Assembly (NCBI RefSeq): GCF_015666175.1
Contig: NZ_JADPIE010000003.1
Location: 1 to 64,000, forward strand
Origin: Halonatronomonas betaini
GTDB taxonomy: Bacteria > Bacillota > Halanaerobiia > Halanaerobiales > Halarsenatibacteraceae
Direction: 5' to 3'
Length of the DNA: 64,000 nucleotides
Below the pieces are notes generated by a model that saw nothing but the letters and a program-made list of their open reading frames with translations, made no database searches and was not told the DNA's origin. The position numbers and the translations under genes were made by a program. Of this stretch, positions 26,634 through 35,154 are shown one piece after another. Each line of letters starts with the position of its first letter. The stretch's first letter is position 1.

Positions 26634-27647
26634 TTGGCAGATAAGATATTAGTAACTGGAGCAGCCGGCTTTATCGGCTTTCATACAAGCAAGAGGTTAT
26701 TGGAAGAAGGCCATCAGGTAATTGGCCTTGATAACTTAAATGATTATTATTCAGTCGAATTAAAGAAAGATAGGCTTGATATCTTAAAGGATAATGAAAG
26801 GTTCACTTTTGTTAAAGGTGATTTAGAAGATAAGGAATTGGTTGAAGATGTCTTTGAGAGTTATAAGCCAGAGGTAGTTATAAATCTTGCAGCCCAGGCA
26901 GGAGTACGTTATAGCCTTAAAAATCCACATGCCTATGTGGATTCTAACCTTGTTGGTTTCATGAATATTTTAGAGGGCTGTCGCCATCATGATGTTGAGC
27001 ATTTAATCTTTGCATCTTCCAGTTCAGTTTATGGTTCAAATGAGAAGGTTCCATTTGCAACCAGCGACAATGTTGATCATCCGGTAAGTCTTTATGCAGC
27101 CACCAAGAAATCAAATGAATTGATGGCTCATAGTTATAGCCATTTATATGATCTTCCTGTTACAGGTTTAAGATTCTTTACAGTCTATGGGCCCTGGGGC
27201 AGACCTGACATGGCGTTATTTATCTTCACCAGGCTAATGCTAGATGACAAGCCAATAGAAGTATTTAACCATGGCGATATGAAAAGAGACTTTACCTATG
27301 TTGATGATGTCGTTGAGGGTATCTATAAATTATGCTCACAGCCTGCCCAACCAGATGATAGCTGGGATGGGAAAGATCCTAACCCTGGAACAAGTAAAGC
27401 ACCATATAAGATATATAATATAGGAAATAATAGCCCGGTTAATCTGATGGACTTTATTGAATGTATTGAGAATGAGCTAGGAATGGAAGCTGAAAAAGAC
27501 TTTAAACCGATGCAGCCAGGTGATGTTAAGATGACCTATGCTGATGTTGAAGATTTAATGGAGGATATCGGTTATAAGCCGGAGACATCGCTGGAATATG
27601 GTGTGAGGATGTTTATTGATTGGTATAAAGAGTATTATGGAGTGTAA
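26634..27647 (+). CDS. UDP-glucuronate 4-epimerase-like SDR, copy 1
   Basis: 337 residues from a TTG (MADKILVTGAAGFIGFHTSKR). Extended short-chain dehydrogenase: GxxGxxG at GAAGFIG, NLAAQAGVRYS, SSSSVYG, catalytic YAATK, RFFTVYGPWGRPDMA, RDFTYVDD. These match the CapI/LspL group interconverting UDP-glucuronate and UDP-galacturonate. The protein at 47994-49013 is a close paralog in the same orientation. GGAGTGAATT precedes the TTG. Confidence 0.87.
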   Translation: MADKILVTGAAGFIGFHTSKRLLEEGHQVIGLDNLNDYYSVELKKDRLDILKDNERFTFVKGDLEDKELVEDVFESYKPEVVINLAAQAGVRYSLKNPHAYVDSNLVGFMNILEGCRHHDVEHLIFASSSSVYGSNEKVPFATSDNVDHPVSLYAATKKSNELMAHSYSHLYDLPVTGLRFFTVYGPWGRPDMALFIFTRLMLDDKPIEVFNHGDMKRDFTYVDDVVEGIYKLCSQPAQPDDSWDGKDPNPGTSKAPYKIYNIGNNSPVNLMDFIECIENELGMEAEKDFKPMQPGDVKMTYADVEDLMEDIGYKPETSLEYGVRMFIDWYKEYYGV

Positions 27648-27650
27648 GTG

Positions 27651-28772
27651 ATGTCTGAGAAAAAGATTGCTATAATTGCCAGTTATGCCAGTTCTCTAAT
27701 AAACTTTCGTGGAGAATTAATAAAAAAATGGGTTGAGATGGACTTTAAAGTTTATGCACTGGCTCCTGATATAGATGATAGCACAAAAAATGAATTAACT
27801 AATATTGGAGCTATTCCTAAAGAAATAAATTTAAACAGAACTGGACTTAATCCATTAAATGATTTAAAAACCATCTATAATCTATATAAAACTTTAAAAA
27901 AACTTGATGTAGATATAGTCTATTCTTATACTATTAAACCTGTAATTTATGGTTCTATAGCCAGTAAACTGGCAGGAGTTAATTCTATTAACTCTTTAAT
28001 AACTGGACTTGGCTATACTTTTATCGGGGAGACTTTGCCAGAGAAAGTTATAAATAAGCTGGCTCAATCACTATATAAAGTTGCATTAAGTGCAAATAAT
28101 CTGGTTTTATTTCAAAACCCAGATGATCAGAGATTATTCATAGAAAAAAGACTTGTTAAAGAAGAAAAAACAGGAGTTGTAAATGGATCAGGAGTAAATA
28201 TTGATCAGTTTGATTTTAGCTCTCCAGGGGCTGAACATATTAGCTTTTTAATTATCTGCAGACTGCTAAAAGCTAAAGGTTTATATGAATATATTAAAGC
28301 TGCTGAATTAGTTAAGGATAAATACCCTGAAGTAGAATTTGATATAGTTGGACCATATAATCCAGATAACCCTGACAGTATAGAAGAAAATATATTAAAT
28401 AAAGCTATTGATAAAGATATTGTGAACTTTCATGGCAGAGAGGATGATGTCAGACCATATATTAAGGATTCCAGTGTTTATGTATTGCCCTCATATAGAG
28501 AGGGTACTCCTAGATCAGTCTTAGAGGCAATGTCGATGGGAAGACCTATAATTACCTCTGATGCTCCAGGCTGTCGAGAAACAGTTATTGATGGTAAAAA
28601 TGGTTTTCTAGTGCCTATTAGAGATCATAAAAGTCTTGCTAAAAAGATGATTTATTTTATTGAAAATAGAGATGAGATAGTTAAAATGGGGCATGAAAGC
28701 AGGAAAATTGCAGAAGAAAAGTATGATGTACATAAGGTTAATGAGGATATTGTTGAGAAGATGGGGTTGTAG
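27651..28772 (+). CDS. Family 4 glycosyltransferase (PglA/WbpH-like)
   Basis: 373 residues. The N-terminus (IAIIASYASSLINFRGELI) and the block VYSYTIKPVIYGSIASKLAG plus LITGLGYTFIGE typify GT4 enzymes that act after a PglC-type phosphosugar transferase and add a HexNAc or similar residue. The donor site is EGTPRSVLEAMSMGRPIITSD. The ATG at 27651 comes 4 bases after the epimerase stop. It is directly followed by the phosphosugar transferase gene, supporting action on the same lipid-linked acceptor. Confidence 0.8.
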   Translation: MSEKKIAIIASYASSLINFRGELIKKWVEMDFKVYALAPDIDDSTKNELTNIGAIPKEINLNRTGLNPLNDLKTIYNLYKTLKKLDVDIVYSYTIKPVIYGSIASKLAGVNSINSLITGLGYTFIGETLPEKVINKLAQSLYKVALSANNLVLFQNPDDQRLFIEKRLVKEEKTGVVNGSGVNIDQFDFSSPGAEHISFLIICRLLKAKGLYEYIKAAELVKDKYPEVEFDIVGPYNPDNPDSIEENILNKAIDKDIVNFHGREDDVRPYIKDSSVYVLPSYREGTPRSVLEAMSMGRPIITSDAPGCRETVIDGKNGFLVPIRDHKSLAKKMIYFIENRDEIVKMGHESRKIAEEKYDVHKVNEDIVEKMGL

Positions 28773-28780
28773 GTTTTAAC

Positions 28781-28826
28781 CTTTGTGAAATTTGTTAAGA
28801 GATACCGACGGTTAACCGTCGGGTAT
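28781..28826 (+). repeat. Repeat A, copy 1 (A1)
   Basis: CTTTGTGAAATTTGTTAAGA followed by ATACCGACGGTTAACCGTCGGG, which contains a strong hairpin (GACGGTTAACCGTC is a perfect palindrome). Related copies are at 39123-39190, 40226-40290 and 44098-44160. This copy lies between the glycosyltransferase stop and the phosphosugar transferase start and is shorter than the others. Confidence 0.7.
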
Positions 28827-28841
28827 ATGGCAGGTGGTTAT

Positions 28842-29471
28842 ATGAGAAAACTACAATTAATAATAAAAAGAATACTGGATATAGTTTTATCTGTGCTAGG
28901 GCTGGTGGTTTTAAGTCCATTATTTATAATTATTTCGATAATGGTTTATTTTAAATTAGGCAGTCCTGTTTTTTTTGTTCAGAGGAGACCTGGTAAAGAT
29001 GAAAAGATCTTTGATCTAATAAAATTCAGAACAATGACAGATGAGCGAGATGATAATGGAGAATTATTGCCTGATAGAATTCGTTTAACTAAGTTTGGTA
29101 AGTTTTTAAGAAGCACCAGTATTGATGAACTGCCAGAGCTTATAAATGTTATTAAAGGTGAGATGAGTTTAATTGGTCCCAGACCATTACTGGTTGAATA
29201 TATCGATAGATATAACGAATTCCAGGCTCGGAGACATGAGATGAGGCCAGGAATAACAGGTTTAGCCCAGATAAATGGCCGTAATGCCTTAACCTGGGAA
29301 GAAAAGTTTGAGTATGATATAGAATATATCGATAATTATAGCTTATTGCTGGATTTTAAAATTATTATTAAAACAATTATTCAGGTCTTTAAGAGAGATG
29401 GAATTAACCAGAAAGACAATGTAACGATGACTAAATTTAAAGGGTCAGAGAACAATAATTCTTTAGATTAG
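28842..29471 (+). CDS. Polyprenyl-phosphate sugar phosphotransferase (PglC/EpsL-like)
   Basis: 209 residues from the ATG at 28842 (MRKLQLIIKRILDIVLSVLG). One re-entrant membrane helix (about 10-33), then the catalytic domain: PVFFVQRRPGKDEKIFDLIKFRTM, TSIDELPELINVIKGEMSLIGPRPLL and RPGITGLAQINGRN. The length matches minimal monotopic PglC-type enzymes, which load phospho-sugar onto undecaprenyl phosphate. AGGTGG lies 5 bases before this ATG; a longer reading would translate repeat A. With the dehydratase, aminotransferase and acetyltransferase genes it suggests a diNAc-bacillosamine-like first sugar. Confidence 0.9.
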   Translation: MRKLQLIIKRILDIVLSVLGLVVLSPLFIIISIMVYFKLGSPVFFVQRRPGKDEKIFDLIKFRTMTDERDDNGELLPDRIRLTKFGKFLRSTSIDELPELINVIKGEMSLIGPRPLLVEYIDRYNEFQARRHEMRPGITGLAQINGRNALTWEEKFEYDIEYIDNYSLLLDFKIIIKTIIQVFKRDGINQKDNVTMTKFKGSENNNSLD

Positions 29472-29481
29472 GAGAATTAAT

Positions 29482-30105
29482 ATGAGTAAAACATATATAA
29501 TCGGTGCAGGAGGACATGGCAAAGTAATCCTGGATATCTTAGAAAGGCAGGGCTATGATATTGCTGGCTTTTTAGATGATGATGAAACTATTCATGGCAC
29601 AGAGATTAATGGCTATCCTGTTATTGACAGTGTGAGTAAGCTGGAAGATATAGCTGCAGAAACAGTTATAGCTGTCGGCCATAATCCCACTAGAAAGAAA
29701 TTATTTAATCAAATTAATGAGTACAAGGATATTGATCTAATCAATACAATCCATCCAGAAACTATTATTAACTCACATGTTGATATAGGGTCTGGAAATA
29801 TGATTGTTGCCGGAGCAATAATTAACTCAAATACAGTTATAAAAGATAATGTAATAATTAATACCGGAGCTACTGTTGATCATGACTGCTTGATAGAGAG
29901 TCATGTTCATATCTCACCAGGGGTTAATCTCGGAGGCAATGTAACTGTCAGAGAAGGCTCACATATAGGGATTGGAGCATCAGTTCTGCCAGGGATTACA
30001 ATCGGTGAGAATGTAACAGTTGGAGCCGGGGCAGTTGTGATCAGCAATCTGGAAGCAAATAGCGTATATGCTGGGGTGCCAGCAAAGAAGATAAGAGATT
30101 TATAA
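29482..30105 (+). CDS. NeuD/PglD-family sugar O/N-acetyltransferase, copy 1
   Basis: 207 residues. N-terminal Rossmann-like half (YIIGAGGHGKVILDILE) and C-terminal left-handed beta-helix of hexapeptide repeats (NSHVDIG...GATVDHDCLIESHVHISPG...GIGASVLPG). His134 in ATVDHDC is the catalytic base by analogy with PglD. PglD acetylates the 4-amino group of UDP-4-amino-sugars to give UDP-diNAc-bacillosamine. A paralog lies at 46148. It is the last polysaccharide gene before the retron cassette, whose first gene starts 24 bases later. Confidence 0.87.
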   Translation: MSKTYIIGAGGHGKVILDILERQGYDIAGFLDDDETIHGTEINGYPVIDSVSKLEDIAAETVIAVGHNPTRKKLFNQINEYKDIDLINTIHPETIINSHVDIGSGNMIVAGAIINSNTVIKDNVIINTGATVDHDCLIESHVHISPGVNLGGNVTVREGSHIGIGASVLPGITIGENVTVGAGAVVISNLEANSVYAGVPAKKIRDL

Positions 30106-30129
30106 TAATATAGTTAGGGTTGATATAAT

Positions 30130-32163
30130 ATGCCTATTAAGTCAATTGAATTCAAAAATTGTAAATCATTAAAAGACATTTTTCTGGATATTGATGACAT
30201 AAATCTTCTTATTGGAGAAAATGGTACTGGTAAAACTAATGTAATTAAAGCATTGGATTACTTTTATAGTAATTTGACAGAAGATAATTTTAATGAGGAT
30301 TTTCATGATAAAAATAATCCCTATAGTCAATATTTTGAAATTTCAATTGAATATGATTTGAGTTTGATTGAAATGGAAAGCCATAGCATTAAGGATAATA
30401 TTTATATTAATAGATTAATGGAATTTAAGGATGATAATTTAAATGATGATTCTTTCAAACTTATTTTAAAACAGTATAAGAATGAAAAACCTGAATGGAA
30501 TTATGGATTTAAAATAAGACAGGCTGTGAAACATATTTATCCTTTTTATTTGTTTAGGTCAAATAACATACAGGTTTCTGACTGGCAGCTATTATGGGAT
30601 ATTATTGGAGATTTAAGTAGATTATCTGTGGAATCCAAAGGTGATATTAGAAACTATATAAAAAAAGAAGTCTTTAATACAGAAGATCAAACTGATAAAG
30701 GTATTATTAGTAAAGAAAATAAAGATGTTGTTGAATTTTTAAGCAGTATAATGGATAATAGGGATATTGATGTTAGAGGATTTAATACTAAAGAAGTTTT
30801 CATTAATCTCTCTCAGCTATATTTAGGCGGCAAAAATTTAAAAAGCGGGGATAAATCATTTGATTATTATTCTGATGGTACCAATTTATTTAAATATTTT
30901 AATGTTATTATAGATTTAGTTTATAAAATTTCTGAGAAGAAACTTGCTGAACCATTAATACTTGTTGATGAACCAGAAATGAGTTTACATAACTATTATG
31001 TAGATAAATTATCAAAAAAGATTGTTCGAAATGCTGTAACTGATAAAACAAAAAGCAAAAGTTTAAAATTTATTATTGCAACTCATTCCCCCAGGTTTAC
31101 GAAACATATAATAAAAAAAGATAATGCAAATTTATTTCATTTTAGTTTTAAAAAAAATTACACTTCGTATTCTAAATTAAAGACTAAACAAGTAAAAAGT
31201 AGCTATAATGTTATAACTGAAACAGAAGCTAATTTGTTATTTGCCAGGGCAATTGTTTATTTAGAAGGGGATTCAGATTTAGAGTTGTTTTTAAATCAAA
31301 ATATTATTGACTTATATCCAGAAATAGATCAGGTAGAGTTTTATCATAATTTATCAAATTCTAAAAATGATGTTTTATTGATTCCTAAACAATCTTCATA
31401 TTCAGTTCCTTATTTATTTGTGGTTGATATGGATGAAATTATAGAATATAATTATAAACAAAATAAGATATCAATAAAAAATAAACAATTAAATCCACTT
31501 GGCACTAAAAATAATGATAATGAAAGTGATAAAAAAACTTTAAGTAAAAAAGAAAAATATTATTATGGTGATGAAAGAGAAGAGATCAAAAAAATACATG
31601 TTTCTATTCAGAATTTATTAGATAATAAATTTTCTTTTAAAAAGATACTTCATGCGGATGAGAAATATAAAGACTTTATTGAACTTAAAAAACTGATAAA
31701 AGAATACTGTTTGCTTTATAATATTTATGTTAATGAAACGACAATAGAAGGAATTTTGATTAATAAAAATAATTATGAAATTTTCCGAGAATGGCTATTA
31801 AATTATGACTTTAAAAAAGAAGATGATTTAAATTATTTAATTGATTTATATCCGGAGAATGAAGAATACAAAGTCACTTTATATAGGTTAATTGTTGAAG
31901 GAAAATTAAATTCAACTTTAAAATATAAATATTCTAACGATAAAATTGACAAATTAGCAAATAAATATAATGTGAATTTTAATGAGTATGATCAAAAAGA
32001 AATTTTAGAAAAAATTAATAACATATCAAATAATATAGAGAAGACTGAAGGTTGGATAACATCATTTTTAAATTATTATTTTAATAATCATGATAATTTT
32101 AATGATGATTTTCCAGAATTGAGTGAACTATTAAGTAAAATTAAAAATATGGTTATTAAATAA
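30130..32163 (+). CDS. OLD-family ATPase with TOPRIM nuclease domain (retron effector)
   Basis: 677 residues. N-terminal ABC/SMC-type ATPase: Walker A GENGTGKTN (29-37), Walker B LILVDEPEMSLH (276-287), switch His319 in ATHSP. A TOPRIM domain follows: E380 (YLEGDSD) and D433-x-D435 (VVDMDE) supply metal-binding acids of OLD-type nucleases. The remaining 200 residues are charged and helical. In retrons such as Eco8 an OLD-type protein is the toxic effector held in check by the RT-msDNA complex. This gene sits directly upstream of a retron-like RNA and reverse transcriptase on the same strand. Very AT-rich, unlike the acetyltransferase gene 24 bases before it. Confidence 0.85.
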   Translation: MPIKSIEFKNCKSLKDIFLDIDDINLLIGENGTGKTNVIKALDYFYSNLTEDNFNEDFHDKNNPYSQYFEISIEYDLSLIEMESHSIKDNIYINRLMEFKDDNLNDDSFKLILKQYKNEKPEWNYGFKIRQAVKHIYPFYLFRSNNIQVSDWQLLWDIIGDLSRLSVESKGDIRNYIKKEVFNTEDQTDKGIISKENKDVVEFLSSIMDNRDIDVRGFNTKEVFINLSQLYLGGKNLKSGDKSFDYYSDGTNLFKYFNVIIDLVYKISEKKLAEPLILVDEPEMSLHNYYVDKLSKKIVRNAVTDKTKSKSLKFIIATHSPRFTKHIIKKDNANLFHFSFKKNYTSYSKLKTKQVKSSYNVITETEANLLFARAIVYLEGDSDLELFLNQNIIDLYPEIDQVEFYHNLSNSKNDVLLIPKQSSYSVPYLFVVDMDEIIEYNYKQNKISIKNKQLNPLGTKNNDNESDKKTLSKKEKYYYGDEREEIKKIHVSIQNLLDNKFSFKKILHADEKYKDFIELKKLIKEYCLLYNIYVNETTIEGILINKNNYEIFREWLLNYDFKKEDDLNYLIDLYPENEEYKVTLYRLIVEGKLNSTLKYKYSNDKIDKLANKYNVNFNEYDQKEILEKINNISNNIEKTEGWITSFLNYYFNNHDNFNDDFPELSELLSKIKNMVIK

Positions 32164-32167
32164 GCTT

Positions 32168-32401
32168 ATAAAATAGGGTGAGTAGGAATTGCCCATTGTG
32201 GCACCCTGATGTATGAAACATATATTAGAATAGCTGACATTAATAATGAGTGGCGATCATTATTGATGGTTGAGTGTTATTTTAATAAAGCCAGGGGAGT
32301 TTAATTTACAAGTAGCTTTGTTATTTGATTTTACAATGTGTCTTCACAAAGCTACCGGGACCGCATTCGCGTGTCTTGAGAGAGTACTCACTCTATTTTA
32401 T
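32168..32401 (+). ncRNA. Retron msr-msd RNA
   Basis: AAAATAGGGTGAGTA (32170-32184) is complementary to TACTCACTCTATTTT (32385-32399) with one G-U pair, extended by two outer pairs: the a1/a2 terminal stem that defines a retron transcript. Inside are an msr-like part with hairpins ATGTATG-AAA-CATATAT (about 32209-32226) and AATAATGA-N7-TCATTATT (about 32246-32270). The msd-like long stem is GTAGCTTTGT (32312-32321) with ACAAAGCTAC (32346-32355). The 230-base region lies between the effector gene and the RT and has no coding character. The branch guanosine cannot be fixed by eye. Confidence 0.8.
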
Positions 32402-32417
32402 TTTATATTTTTTTGGG

Positions 32418-33491
32418 GTGGTTTTTATTAAAATTTATAGTAAAGACTTTTTTTATAAATATATTATTGAAGATAAAGAACAAGACGAGCTAGCAGAAAT
32501 CATTTCAAATAAAATGTACTCATATTTAAGGTTTGAATATGAGAAAAAGAATGGTTATAGATTTATTTATAGTATGAAAAAAGATACTGGCTTATATGAA
32601 GTTCAAACTAAATTAAAAGATAATTTTTTAAATGAAATACCAATTGCTGATCATGTATATGGTTTTGTAAGTGGTTACTCTTATAAGGATTTTCTTGTTA
32701 GACATTGTTATGAAGATAAGAATAAAACAACTTATTTTTTAAGGCTTGATATTCAGGACTTTTTTGAATCGATTAAAACAAAAATGATTAAAGAGACATT
32801 AGAGTATTATATTAAAATTAAAGATGAAGATAATCCAACTGTATTAGATTTAATTAATGATTTAGTTACGATCAATGACTTTTTACCTCAAGGAGCCATA
32901 ACTTCTCCAGTATTATCAAATATAGTATTTAGACAATTAGATATCAGGTTTCAGAAATATTGTAGGAAAATAAATATTAAGTATAGCCGTTATGCTGATG
33001 ATTTATTATTTTCTTCAAAAGAATCATATTTGCATAAAAGAAACTTTACAAATAAAATAAGACATATATTAAAAGATAAAGGATTTAAATTAAATTTTAC
33101 TAAAACTATAAAATCTCAAAATGAAATATCATTAAATGGGTTTGTAGTAGGTAACAATATTAGGTTATCAAGAAAAAGAAATCATGATATTTCTATGATT
33201 TTGTATTTATATGATAACCAGTCTGTAGATGAATTTATTAATATATTAAATAAAGAAAATTTTATTTATAGAAATAAAAAATATGATATGAAAACCAATG
33301 ATGAAAAGTACTTTATAAACCAAGATGATTTAATAAATTATTTAGCTGGTTATCGATCATTTTTAATTGACTGGATACCAATAAAAGACGGAAAACATAA
33401 AGAAAAACACATTAAATTAATAAAAAACTTAGAGGTTTTATTAGAAGATTTATCAGATATTAATAATGAATATAATTATAAGGGTGATAAA
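32418..33491 (+). CDS. Retron-type reverse transcriptase without stop codon
   Basis: About 355 residues of RT. The palm is recognisable: DHVYGFVSGYSYKDFLVRH, RLDIQDFFESI (first catalytic Asp), LPQGAITSPVLSNIVF, SRYADDLLFSS (catalytic YADD near residue 190), then LNGFVVGNNIRLSRKRNHDI, resembling the VTG-containing thumb of retron RTs, and LAGYRSFLIDW. It would copy the msd part of the upstream RNA into msDNA. The start is unclear: GTG 32418, or ATT 32427 placed 5 bases after GGGGTGG. The frame has no stop and enters the aminotransferase at 33492. Base composition is about 25-30 percent GC here and jumps after 33492. Confidence 0.85.
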
Positions 33492-34724
33492 ATGTCACAA
33501 AAAGAGAACATACCACTATCAGTACCGAACCTCTCAAAAGACATCCTCCCAAATATAGAGGAGACCATCGAATCAGGCTGGGTATCGACTGGCGGTAAAT
33601 TTATAGATCAGTTTGAAGAGAAGCTGGCAGATTACGTTGGAGTCGATCAGGCGGTATCATGTCAGTCAGGTACAGCCGGGTTGCATCTGGCCATGAGGGT
33701 TTTAGGAATAGGGCCAGGTGATGAGGTTATAGCTCCGACTGTAACTTTTATAGCTGCAGTTAACCCGATCAGATATATGGGGGCAGAGCCGGTATTTATA
33801 GACTGCGATAGCGACGACGGCCCCGCTGGGCCTAGTGCTGAGCCGACCAATGCGTTTACCAATGAAGGCTCAGTGAACATGGACCTTGATAAGCTTGAGG
33901 AATTCCTGGAAAATGAATGCGAATTAACTGATGGCAGGGTGATAAATAAAAGCAGTGGCAGGGAGATAAAGGCGATAAATATTGTCCATGTCTTTGGCAA
34001 CCCGGTCAATATGGAGCGACTGATCGATATCGCCAGGGAATATGGCTTAAAGGTGATAGAGGATGCGACTGAGGCTTTAGGCTCGTATTATACTGAAGGC
34101 CGGTATGCTGGCAGGTATTGCGGGACTATAGGTGATATCGGTGTCTATTCCTTTAATGCCAATAAGATAATTACGACTGGCGGTGGCGGAATGATTGTGG
34201 CCAGGGAGAGTGATCTCTTAGAGGAGGCTAAGTTTCTTTCGACCCAGGCTAAATCTGACAGGCTCTATTACCGCCATGATGAGGTTGGCTATAATTACAG
34301 AATGACTAATATTCAGGCCGCTTTTGGCACCGACCAGATCGACCGGCTAGAAGGGTTTATAGCGACAAAGATTGAGAATTATCGCCGGTATAAGGAAGCT
34401 ATTGCTGAGATAGATGGGCTTGAGCTGATGGCCTTTAATGAAGGCTGCCGGCCAAATCACTGGTTCTACTCAGTGCTTGTTGATCCTGATCTTTATGGCA
34501 TCGACCGGGATGAGCTGCTGCAGGAGCTTAATGCTGTTGGGATCCAGACCCGGCCGTTATGGGGACTGATCCATCAGCAGAAACCATATCTCGACTGCCA
34601 GGCTTACAGGATAGAGCAGGCTCCTTATTACCAGCAGAATTTGATTAATCTGCCCTGCAGCAGCAATTTAACCGCCGAGCAGGTTAAGACAGTGGTTAGG
34701 TATTTGAGGGAGTTTAAGAGCTGA
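33492..34724 (+). CDS. DegT/DnrJ/EryC1 aminotransferase (PglE/LegC-like)
   Basis: 410 residues from the ATG at 33492 (MSQKENIPLSVPNLSKDILP). PLP-dependent sugar aminotransferase: WVSTGGKFIDQFEEKLADYV, CQSGTAGLHLA, DEVIAPTVTFIA, VIEDATEALGS, and the PLP lysine in FNANKIITTGGGGM. LegC/PglE enzymes aminate C4 of UDP-4-keto-6-deoxy-GlcNAc made by a PglF-type dehydratase (here 42159). An insertion rich in Gly/Pro/Ala/Glu (about 112-130) is unusual. It has its own site (AGGGTGATAAAATG), so it can be translated independently, although the reverse transcriptase frame also reads into it. GC-richer than both flanking cassettes. Confidence 0.87.
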   Translation: MSQKENIPLSVPNLSKDILPNIEETIESGWVSTGGKFIDQFEEKLADYVGVDQAVSCQSGTAGLHLAMRVLGIGPGDEVIAPTVTFIAAVNPIRYMGAEPVFIDCDSDDGPAGPSAEPTNAFTNEGSVNMDLDKLEEFLENECELTDGRVINKSSGREIKAINIVHVFGNPVNMERLIDIAREYGLKVIEDATEALGSYYTEGRYAGRYCGTIGDIGVYSFNANKIITTGGGGMIVARESDLLEEAKFLSTQAKSDRLYYRHDEVGYNYRMTNIQAAFGTDQIDRLEGFIATKIENYRRYKEAIAEIDGLELMAFNEGCRPNHWFYSVLVDPDLYGIDRDELLQELNAVGIQTRPLWGLIHQQKPYLDCQAYRIEQAPYYQQNLINLPCSSNLTAEQVKTVVRYLREFKS

Positions 34725-34741
34725 TTTAGGCTTATTAAGCC

Positions 34742-34819
34742 GGTACCTGGCACCTCACTAAATGTTTGATTTAGTTGGTATATGAGGCTTTGTGTGAGAT
34801 AAGTACGGTGCCAGGCACC
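34742..34819. repeat. Two GGTGCCAGGCACC-type palindromes (copies 2 and 3)
   Basis: GGTACCTGGCACC (34742-34754) and GGTGCCAGGCACC (34807-34819) stand 65 bases apart in the gap after the aminotransferase. A third copy is at 6164-6178. Paired palindromes of this kind resemble REP-type elements. The gap 34725-35154 (430 bases) holds these, repeat C1 and repeat B1; a 69-codon open frame at 34775-34984 runs through the palindrome and is not supported as a gene. Confidence 0.6.
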
Positions 34820-34979
34820 TGGATCGGTGTGGCCTCCGGTGTATATTTATACATCAATAATGCTAAAAAGCCAGGGTATTACGTATTATTAGTCTGGTTT
34901 GATGTATATATTGATGAACGTGGTTTTAAATTGGATCTAGGTCGATTGGGGGACTGCAAAAAGGGTTATAAGCTGGATG

Positions 34980-35025
34980 TTTAAAGAAGCCCTATAAACC
35001 AGGAACCAGTGATGTTAATCTTCCC
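34980..35025. repeat. Repeat C, copy 1 (46-bp direct repeat)
   Basis: Begins TTTAAAGAAGCCCTATAAAC and ends GATGTTAATCTTCCC. It is identical base for base to 39237-39282. The two copies flank the hamAB cassette in direct orientation. Confidence 0.9.
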
Positions 35026-35059
35026 TAAAAGAAAAATTTTAGGTAAAATAATCTTTTAA

Positions 35060-35119
35060 TTTTTTTTGTTTTCTTGCAGGAGATTTTTAGATTAAGGAGA
35101 AGTATATAAACAGGTGTTT
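35060..35119 (+). repeat. Repeat B, copy 1 (B1), upstream of hamA
   Basis: T-rich run, then TTTTCTTGCAGGAGATTTTT, about 12 variable bases, GGAGAAGTATATAAACA and GTGTTT. Copies B2-B4 keep TTGCAGGA, the TTT, the GAA and TAT-TAAACA words at similar spacing. It lies 35-95 bases before the hamA start and could act as a promoter or RNA leader. Confidence 0.7.
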
Positions 35120-35154
35120 GATTTTAATAAATTAAATATCTGGAGAGATTCTAA

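Noticed and set aside
28785-28841. Upstream start for the phosphosugar transferase
   Set aside because: It would translate repeat A1 and its hairpin; the ATG at 28842 has a proper ribosome site and matches the family N-terminus.
32325-32417. N-terminal extension of the reverse transcriptase
   Set aside because: The extension translates the retron RNA, including the msd stem and the a2 end, and has no RT similarity.
34775-34984. 69-codon frame after the aminotransferase
   Set aside because: It runs through a dispersed palindrome and ends at repeat C1, has no clear ribosome site and no recognisable domain.
35060-35119. Repeat B as an ordinary sigma-A promoter (TTGCAG ... TATATA)
   Set aside because: The spacing of about 23 bases is too long for -35/-10 boxes, and the conserved words extend beyond them; left as an unexplained element.
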